Below are positions 57,944 through 64,000 of a DNA stretch of 64,000 nucleotides, piece by piece. Position numbers and translations under genes: made by a program. The notes under the pieces are model-generated. The model saw nothing but the letters and a program-made list of their open reading frames with translations, made no database searches and had not been told where the DNA came from. How positions within the stretch are numbered: position 1 is the stretch's first letter; the number at the start of each line of letters is the position of its first letter. The DNA is from Aliarcobacter sp. (lineage in GTDB: Bacteria > Campylobacterota > Campylobacteria > Campylobacterales > Arcobacteraceae): NCBI GenBank assembly GCA_028688995.1, contig JAQTXB010000002.1:186001-250000 (forward strand), given 5' to 3'.

Positions 57944-58564
57944 TTAGTATGATAATGGTGTTTTTTTAATTTTTTTATCTGCATCAGGTGACACCGAACC
58001 ATATCCATCAAATTCAAGTTGTGCACCTAAACCATTTGCTGATGTTAAAATATCTTCTTTAAGTGAGAAATGTGCTCTTTGTTCACTTGAATTTTCATAT
58101 CTTCCACCATGAACGATTGCTAGTTCTGGACAAACCTCAGCACAATATCCACAGAAAATACATCTTCCCATGTTTATTGTATATTGCATTACTTCTTTTC
58201 TAGAATTTTCATCAATTCTTGTTTCCATTCTAATACAGTTTGAAATACAAATTTTTTCACAAAGTCCACAGCCAATACATCTCTCTTCACCTGACTCTAA
58301 AAGTCTTAGAAGTTTATGTACTGCTCTATATCTTGGACCAATTGGTAATTTTTCTTTTGGATATTGAACTGTTGCCATTTCACCTTTAAATAATGCTCTA
58401 TACATTATTCCAAAAGTAATTTTCATACCAACAAAAAGTTCACCTTTTACAGATCTTGATAATACTTGTTTGAACATATCCCAAGAAGTTTTAGGATAAT
58501 TATCCTCTTGAACCGTAACGTATCCATCTGATACATTTCTATTTTTAAAATCTTTTAGTTCCAT
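57944..58564 (-). CDS. nuoI: NADH-quinone oxidoreductase subunit I
   Basis: Ferredoxin-like arm subunit, 206 residues, carrying two 4Fe-4S clusters: CIGCGLCEKIC with a Cys four residues later, and CIFCGYCAEVCPELA. In the first cluster the usual Pro after the third spacing is missing (CISNC), a small departure. It passes electrons to N2 in NuoB, which would be encoded beyond the window. It lies 9 bases after nuoH. Confidence 0.95.
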   Translation of the reverse strand: MELKDFKNRNVSDGYVTVQEDNYPKTSWDMFKQVLSRSVKGELFVGMKITFGIMYRALFKGEMATVQYPKEKLPIGPRYRAVHKLLRLLESGEERCIGCGLCEKICISNCIRMETRIDENSRKEVMQYTINMGRCIFCGYCAEVCPELAIVHGGRYENSSEQRAHFSLKEDILTSANGLGAQLEFDGYGSVSPDADKKIKKTPLSY

Positions 58565-58573
58565 TCTAACTCC

Positions 58574-59566
58574 CTAAAACATCATCACAAAACCAGTAAC
58601 TAAAATATTTAGTACTGCAAGTGGCATTAATATTTTCCAACATAACCACATTAATTGATCAGGTCTAATATGAGGCCAAGAAGCTCTTGTCCATAAGAAA
58701 ACAAAAATCAAAGCCATAACTTTTAATACAATTGCTAATCCACCTGGGATAAACCATAAATCATTAAATCCACCTAAGAAGATAAGTGTTATTAAAAATG
58801 AAATTGTAAAAAGGTTAGCATACTCTCCAATAAAGAACATTCCCCATCTCATACCTGAATACTCTGTTGCATAACCAGCAACTAATTCTGCTTCATGTTC
58901 AAGTAAGTCAAATGGTGTTCTGTTTGTCTCTGCAAATCCAGCAATTGTAAATAAAATAAAAGCTAATGGTTGAGACCAAATAATCCAGTCAGTAACTCCA
59001 CCTGATTGATAGTTATTAATATCAATTAAAGATAAACTTCCAACCATCATAAGTGGAGCTAAAAGTGAAAGTCCAGATACAACTTCATAAGATAAAAGTT
59101 GGATTGCAGTTCTTGCACCCCCAAGTAATGCCCATTTATTTGCAGAACTCATACCACCAAGTAATGGTCCATAAAGTCCAACTGCTCCAACTGACATTAC
59201 AAATAAAACACCAACATTAATATCTGAAATAATTGGTCTTACTGTATATCCAAACATCTCAAATTCTGGGAAAAATGGAACTGCACTCATTGCAATAAAT
59301 GCAGTTGCAGCTGTGATTAAAGGTGCCACCATAAAAATAGGTCTATTTGCATTTGCTGGAATAAAGTCCTCTTTACAAAATAGTTTAATTCCATCTGCTG
59401 CAATTTGTAATAATCCATAAGGCCCAACATTTGTAGGCCCCAATCTTCTTTGCATAAATGCTAAAACTTTTCTTTCAATATAAGTTGTAAATCCTGCAAG
59501 TGCTGAGAAAACTGCAAGAACAACTACTACTTTGATTACTGTTTCTAATATGATACTTGTTTCCAT
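58574..59566 (-). CDS. nuoH: NADH-quinone oxidoreductase subunit H
   Basis: Quinone-site membrane subunit, 330 residues, eight helices. ERKVLAFMQRRLGPTNVGPYGLLQ, AETNRTPFDLLEHEAELVAGYATEYSGMR-type loop and RASWPHIRPDQLM are conserved. The Glu/Asp-rich loop at the quinone entrance is intact. It follows nuoG by 1 base. Confidence 0.97.
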   Translation of the reverse strand: METSIILETVIKVVVVLAVFSALAGFTTYIERKVLAFMQRRLGPTNVGPYGLLQIAADGIKLFCKEDFIPANANRPIFMVAPLITAATAFIAMSAVPFFPEFEMFGYTVRPIISDINVGVLFVMSVGAVGLYGPLLGGMSSANKWALLGGARTAIQLLSYEVVSGLSLLAPLMMVGSLSLIDINNYQSGGVTDWIIWSQPLAFILFTIAGFAETNRTPFDLLEHEAELVAGYATEYSGMRWGMFFIGEYANLFTISFLITLIFLGGFNDLWFIPGGLAIVLKVMALIFVFLWTRASWPHIRPDQLMWLCWKILMPLAVLNILVTGFVMMF

Positions 59567-59567
59567 A

Positions 59568-62042
59568 CTATGCCTTTACTACTGTTGCTTTATTAAATCT
59601 GTAAGTGTTAAATAAAACATTTGATGCACTATTTTTCATAAATGTTGATACATAAGGAATGTTTCCATCAATTTGTATATCAACAAAAGCATTTAATACT
59701 AACTCTTGATTATTAGCATTTACTTTTACTTTATCACCCTCAGATAATTGAAGTTTTTCAAACATAGCTTTTGAGAAGAAAATTCCATCTTGTAAATTTT
59801 CTTTAAATTCATGGCTAATTGCTGTAAATTCATTAAATTGATTAATTGGATTTGCTTTATAAATTAAAATCTCATCATCAGCTAAAGTGATTTTTTCTAC
59901 ATCAATCTGTTTTGTTGTATCTTGAGTTAAAGTATCATTTGAAGTTAATTCATAACCTCTATATTCAACTTGGTCATTCCCAAATCTGTTTGGTAAATCA
60001 TCAAATGCAAGAGCTTTATAACCTTTTTCAAGAGGAAGTTTTGCTGTATATTCAATAGTATATTCAACATCTTCATTTAAAAGTTCATTTGCAATTTCAT
60101 TTAATGTATAACCTTTAAACTCTAAAGCTGCATTTGTAGGAATTACTTTTTTGTCAATATTTGTAAAAGTTCCCTCTTGTTGATTAAGTGCAGGAATATC
60201 TAAATCTCCATCACCTAAAGCTGAAAGCTCAAAATCAGCTTTTACGTTATATCCAACACTAAATCCTGATTCTTCTTGTGAAAGTGTACAAATTTGTGCA
60301 ACACCTAAAGTATTAGTTTGAGATGGAATGATTACCACATCAAAAGCTGAGTATTTATCAACTAAACCACAAAGTTTTGCAAGATTCTCTGCATTTGGAT
60401 GAGTTATTAAATCTTCTCCAACCATTAAAGAGAAAGTATCTTTTTTAGCTAACATCTCATCAACTAAATCAAGGAATTTTTCATCTTTTCCAAAAGCCTC
60501 AACTAGTCTTGTATATTCATACTCCACTTCTTTTGAAACTTTATTAGTTACAACTTTTTTAACTTCTTTCTCTTCACCTGTTGCTTCATCAACAACTATT
60601 TCAACAACTGTTTCTTTAACATCTTCAGTAACAGTTTTTGTTTTCATTTCTTTAAATGAATCAATATATGATTGAACTTCTGTTGGTAAATCTTTTGCAA
60701 ATTTATATAAAATAAAGTATAAAATTGATTCTTCAACCATTGCATCATGGTAAATAAACTCTGTCGTTTTACCTTTTTTACCAATTTTTTCCATAATTGG
60801 ATCTGCAACTGGATGGAAATATAAACCGCTTCCTTTATTCATTGAAACTGAGTTATTAAAGGCATATCTAGCATTTGGTAAATCTGATTTTAAATAAGAA
60901 CCCACAGAAATTACAAAGTTTGAGTTATGAACATCTGATAATTTTGAAGAATAAAGTGATTTTCCAGATGTTTTAGAGTAGTTTCTTAAAAATTCTTGGT
61001 ATCTTCTTGCATCTTCATTTACAAGGTTTGCTCCCATTTTAGAAGCTATTTTTTGTAATATTAAAGCTTCTTCATTTGTTATAAAAGAATTAAATTTGAT
61101 ATTTTTTGCTTTTTTAAAGGCTTCAAGTGCTTTTGCAAAAGCATCTTTATCTTTTGATTGAACTTTATTTTCAAAATCATAAGCAAATCTTCCTGCTCCA
61201 TTTACAGTTGAAAAATGTGGTTCACTATTTACTCTATAAATTTTTTTAGTTGCATGTTTGTCTATTGATTCATGTTTTACATCATAATATAAAAATGCAC
61301 AATCAGATGAATGAGGATTAGCTGCTGGTATTTTTTTAAGTTCCCAAGCATTTGAAGTATATTGGAAATCGTGACTTACTAAAGCTCCAACTGGACAGGC
61401 ACTAATACACTCTCCACAATTTGTACAGGCATCAGCATCATAACCAATAAGTGATTTATTAAGTTTATTCCACATAGCATAAGCATCTTTTGGCATTTCA
61501 TCTTTAAATACTTTATCAATATTATCTGAATCTCTTTTTACAGTACTAAGTGCACTTGAACCAACCATATCTTCACATACAGTTACACATCTTTCACAAA
61601 CAATACATAAAGCTGGGTCATAATTCATAACTCCCCAATGAGCAGTTGGTCTGTGAATATCTTTGATACTATAAGATTGAGAATCAACTTTCATATATAA
61701 AGAGTAATTTTGTAATTCACACTCACCACTTTGGTCACAAACACCACATTGTAATGGATGGTTTACATCGTAAACTTCCATTATTGCTCGTCTTTCTTTT
61801 TCAATGTTTTCTGTAACTGTAGTGATATTCATATCAGCTTTAACTTTTGTGTTACAACCGTATACTTGTTTTCCATCTGCTTCAACTAAACAAAGTCTAC
61901 AAGCAAGTGTTGGTGAACATCTTGTTAAATAACAAACAGCAGGAACAAAAACATCGTTTGCCCTTGCTACATTTAAAATTGATTCACCATCTTTGGCTTG
62001 AACACTTTTACCATCAATTGTTAGTGTAATCATATCGCTCAT
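59568..62042 (-). CDS. nuoG: NADH-quinone oxidoreductase subunit G
   Basis: 824 residues. The N-terminus has the 2Fe-2S set (CYLTRCSPTLACRLC), then HPLQCGVCDQSGEC, CIVCERCVTVC and CTNCGECISACP. The C-terminal two thirds are a degenerate molybdopterin-oxidoreductase domain. An acidic insertion near residues 470-505 is unusual. In Campylobacter the matching complex takes electrons from flavodoxin, not NADH. Its start shares one base with the previous stop. Confidence 0.94.
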   Translation of the reverse strand: MSDMITLTIDGKSVQAKDGESILNVARANDVFVPAVCYLTRCSPTLACRLCLVEADGKQVYGCNTKVKADMNITTVTENIEKERRAIMEVYDVNHPLQCGVCDQSGECELQNYSLYMKVDSQSYSIKDIHRPTAHWGVMNYDPALCIVCERCVTVCEDMVGSSALSTVKRDSDNIDKVFKDEMPKDAYAMWNKLNKSLIGYDADACTNCGECISACPVGALVSHDFQYTSNAWELKKIPAANPHSSDCAFLYYDVKHESIDKHATKKIYRVNSEPHFSTVNGAGRFAYDFENKVQSKDKDAFAKALEAFKKAKNIKFNSFITNEEALILQKIASKMGANLVNEDARRYQEFLRNYSKTSGKSLYSSKLSDVHNSNFVISVGSYLKSDLPNARYAFNNSVSMNKGSGLYFHPVADPIMEKIGKKGKTTEFIYHDAMVEESILYFILYKFAKDLPTEVQSYIDSFKEMKTKTVTEDVKETVVEIVVDEATGEEKEVKKVVTNKVSKEVEYEYTRLVEAFGKDEKFLDLVDEMLAKKDTFSLMVGEDLITHPNAENLAKLCGLVDKYSAFDVVIIPSQTNTLGVAQICTLSQEESGFSVGYNVKADFELSALGDGDLDIPALNQQEGTFTNIDKKVIPTNAALEFKGYTLNEIANELLNEDVEYTIEYTAKLPLEKGYKALAFDDLPNRFGNDQVEYRGYELTSNDTLTQDTTKQIDVEKITLADDEILIYKANPINQFNEFTAISHEFKENLQDGIFFSKAMFEKLQLSEGDKVKVNANNQELVLNAFVDIQIDGNIPYVSTFMKNSASNVLFNTYRFNKATVVKA

Positions 62043-62839
62043 TATGCTTCTACCTTTTCAATTTTTACTTGCTTATATTCATATCCATTAAAAATATCTT
62101 CATCTATTTTTACTTTTAAAATTGCAATTGTTCCATGTAAGTTTTCATCAATTTTTAATACTCTTTTGATTTTTTCATTTTTAGATATTACGAAAACTTC
62201 ATTACCATTCGATACCTTTGCTATATTTGCAAAAGTTTGACTTGCTATTAATTCACTATTTTGTTCATCTACTAATTTGTAAACTAATGTTCCATTAAAT
62301 GATTTTAATTCTTCTAGCTCTTCTAAATCAAAATCTTCACAAGAATCTATTTTTTTCTCTAATTCTTCATTTAGAACAACTAAATTAAAATCTGAATATT
62401 TTTTAAATATTGCTAATAATTTAACAATATTTTCTACTCTTTCATGATTTATTAGATCATTTCCAATAATTAATGTTTTAACTTTAGTGTTTTGCGAGTT
62501 TTCAAGAGCCTCTTCAAATTCCTCTTCTCCAGCACTACTTTCAGCACTAATATAACCTAAGTCTAAATCATCTAAAAAATTGTTAGTTTTTTCATCACAA
62601 TTTGAAGCAAAACTATTTAATAATAAAGCACAAATTCCCTCTTCACTTCCAACTTCATATTTTATTAGTTGAGAATAAAATGGTTTTAAATTTGCATTAT
62701 CAATTGGATGCATATAAACAAATTTTACATTATTGTTAATTACAGCTTGTTCAACAGAATCTTTTAATTTTTCATTTTCAAGAAAAGTTGCAATTGAGAT
62801 TATAAAATCACTATTTAAAATCTGTTGGATTTTATTCAT
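62042..62839 (-). CDS. NuoF-position protein of the Campylobacter type
   Basis: 265 residues from the ATG at 62839; a TTG at 62857 is a possible alternative. It has no FMN or NADH motif and no 4Fe-4S cysteine set of a true NuoF (GRGGAGFP and the late four Cys are absent). It lies exactly where nuoF should be, and corresponds to the Helicobacter/Campylobacter proteins that replace NuoF and are thought to receive electrons from a flavodoxin or ferredoxin. It is Glu/Asp-rich. It overlaps the previous gene. Confidence 0.78.
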   Translation of the reverse strand: MNKIQQILNSDFIISIATFLENEKLKDSVEQAVINNNVKFVYMHPIDNANLKPFYSQLIKYEVGSEEGICALLLNSFASNCDEKTNNFLDDLDLGYISAESSAGEEEFEEALENSQNTKVKTLIIGNDLINHERVENIVKLLAIFKKYSDFNLVVLNEELEKKIDSCEDFDLEELEELKSFNGTLVYKLVDEQNSELIASQTFANIAKVSNGNEVFVISKNEKIKRVLKIDENLHGTIAILKVKIDEDIFNGYEYKQVKIEKVEA

Positions 62840-63104
62840 CTTTTGCACTTTCTTCAACCATAGGTCTTGGCTCTGGTTTTACTTTTTTTACAACTAATGT
62901 CCAATCAACTTCATTAAATTTAATTGAATTCATCAATGTGTAACCAGCTTCATAAATCACATCAGCTGATTTTTGGATATTAGAGAAATCTCCAATTTCA
63001 AACATAATAATTGCTGTCTCTTCAGGAGCAATTTGTTTATCCATTAACTCTAACATTCTAGTGTAGAAGTCATTTTTTAAGTGTCTTAAATCAAATCTTT
63101 TCAT
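62832..63104 (-). CDS. NuoE-position small protein of the Campylobacter type
   Basis: 90 residues, no Cys at all, so it cannot bind the 2Fe-2S cluster of true NuoE. Notable segments are MKRFDLRHLKNDFYTRMLELM and the central IIMFEIGDFSNI. It is placed between nuoD and the NuoF-position gene, as in Helicobacter and Campylobacter nuo operons. Function in the complex is unknown beyond this synteny. Confidence 0.8.
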   Translation of the reverse strand: MKRFDLRHLKNDFYTRMLELMDKQIAPEETAIIMFEIGDFSNIQKSADVIYEAGYTLMNSIKFNEVDWTLVVKKVKPEPRPMVEESAKDE

Positions 63105-63116
63105 AACTTCATTCCC

Positions 63117-64000
63117 CTATCTATCTATTTCACCAAACACGATGTTTAAGTTACCAATAATTGTAACCACATCGGCTAATTGACATCCAACTAAAAGCTC
63201 TTCTAAAATTGCTGTGTGTTGAAAACTAGGAGTTCTAAGTTTCATTCTATACGCATATGGACTTCCATCACTCACTACAAAATAACCAAGTTCTCCTTTT
63301 GGAGATTCAGTTGCCACATAAACTTCACCAACTGGTGGTCTCATACCTTGAGTTACTAAAACAAAATGTTGCATTAAAGAGTAGTTTTGAGTCATAATTT
63401 GCTCTTTTGGAGCTGAGATATAATTTGGAGCATGAGCCATAAGTTGAGTATCTGACTCTTCATACATAGGAACTAATTGTTTTAAAATTTTTGCGGATTC
63501 TTTCATTTCAGCTATACAGATTTTATATCTTCCGTAAGAGTCATTAGTATATGAAACTGGAACATCAAAATCAAGTTCAGGATAAATACCATAAGGCATC
63601 TCTTTTCTTAAATCCCATTTGATTCCTGAACCTCTTAACGCAATTCCTGAGCATCCCCAATCTTTTGCCATTTCAGGTGTTATAACTCCAACATTTTCAA
63701 GTCTCATTTTCCAGATTCTATTTTCTGTTAAAAGACCTTCATAAGTTTTAAGTTCTGTTTCTAATACATCTAAAAATGATAAACAATCAGCTGTCCAATT
63801 AGCTGGTAAATCCAAAGGAACTCCACCAATTCTAACAGCACTATGAGTAAGTCTTGCTCCACAATAGTCCTCAATTAAGTCCATTGCATATTCTCTTTCT
63901 CTAAAACAGTAAAGAAACATAGACATTGCACCAACATCAAGGGCGTGAGTTGCTAACCAGAAAAGATGTGAAGTAATTCTATTTAGTTCTAAAAGCATTG
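63117..64000 (-). CDS. nuoD: NADH-quinone oxidoreductase subunit D (5' part missing)
   Basis: About 294 C-terminal residues are visible; the family has about 410, so the start lies past the window end. [21 protein letters not shown] is the conserved helix near the quinone cavity. [25 protein letters not shown] and [21 protein letters not shown] are NuoD signatures. The end, [12 protein letters not shown], is typical. The next gene starts 12 bases downstream. Confidence 0.95.
   Translation of the reverse strand, partial: MLLELNRITSHLFWLATHALDVGAMSMFLYCFREREYAMDLIEDYCGARLTHSAVRIGGVPLDLPANWTADCLSFLDVLETELKTYEGLLTENRIWKMRLENVGVITPEMAKDWGCSGIALRGSGIKWDLRKEMPYGIYPELDFDVPVSYTNDSYGRYKICIAEMKESAKILKQLVPMYEESDTQLMAHAPNYISAPKEQIMTQNYSLMQHFVLVTQGMRPPVGEVYVATESPKGELGYFVVSDGSPYAYRMKLRTPSFQHTAILEELLVGCQLADVVTIIGNLNIVFGEIDR

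Overview
The window is AT-rich, densely coded DNA. It most likely comes from an Arcobacter-type member of the Campylobacterota (Arcobacteraceae). The evidence is the Campylobacter/Helicobacter-style complex I locus, in which two small atypical proteins sit where NuoE and NuoF should be, the MqnD (futalosine) menaquinone gene, a short BioB, a Maf flagellin glycosyltransferase, a complete-looking pse set apart from pseH, and a single short flagellin gene. No gap between genes exceeds 300 bases. I saw no rRNA, tRNA, CRISPR array or transposase. The genus is inferred and was not tested by a search.

Layout. 1-9167 (minus strand) is a housekeeping run: truA (cut by the window edge), an LptF/LptG-type permease, a prepilin peptidase, uppS, coaBC, glmU, a large ankyrin-repeat protein and a SUV3-like RNA helicase. 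9273-12816 (plus) holds a TPR-glycosyltransferase resembling the Caulobacter FlmG type, trmA, and the flagellin gene behind a structured leader and ahead of a strong terminator. 12848-17638 (minus) is a four-gene operon: SIS isomerase, FkbM methyltransferase, Gfo/Idh oxidoreductase and Maf. A 14-bp palindrome at 17667-17680 supplies a -10 box in both directions. It separates this operon from a 17-gene plus-strand operon (17699-34056).

The 17-gene operon is the least ordinary part of the window. It contains a glycosyltransferase, several sugar SDRs, three SAM methyltransferases (one a sugar C-methyltransferase type), two different two-gene thiamine-diphosphate enzymes (an E1 alpha/beta pair and a split transketolase), two radical SAM proteins, a zinc alcohol dehydrogenase, a kinase/nucleotidyltransferase with HldE domains in swapped order, and a sugar-phosphate nucleotidylyltransferase. 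I read it as a pathway for an unusual, probably carbon-branched and methylated, nucleotide-activated sugar used on the flagellin. The product is unknown.

34046-41054 (minus) is a pseudaminic acid operon: pseG, pseB, pseC, pseF, pseI, a second pseG-like gene and an ATP-grasp ligase. No pseH acetyltransferase is present. Two kinds of protein glycosyltransferase (Maf and TPR-GT) flank one flagellin gene, and two sugar pathways lie beside it, so more than one glycan may be attached to the same filament.

41212-64000 returns to core functions: a small orphan gene, recA, eno, an FtsB-like protein, an AMIN-domain protein, then on the minus strand a cation/proton antiporter, bioB, a phosphodiesterase, topA, murB, mqnD, a lytic-transglycosylase-like protein and the complex I operon from nuoN back to a truncated nuoD.
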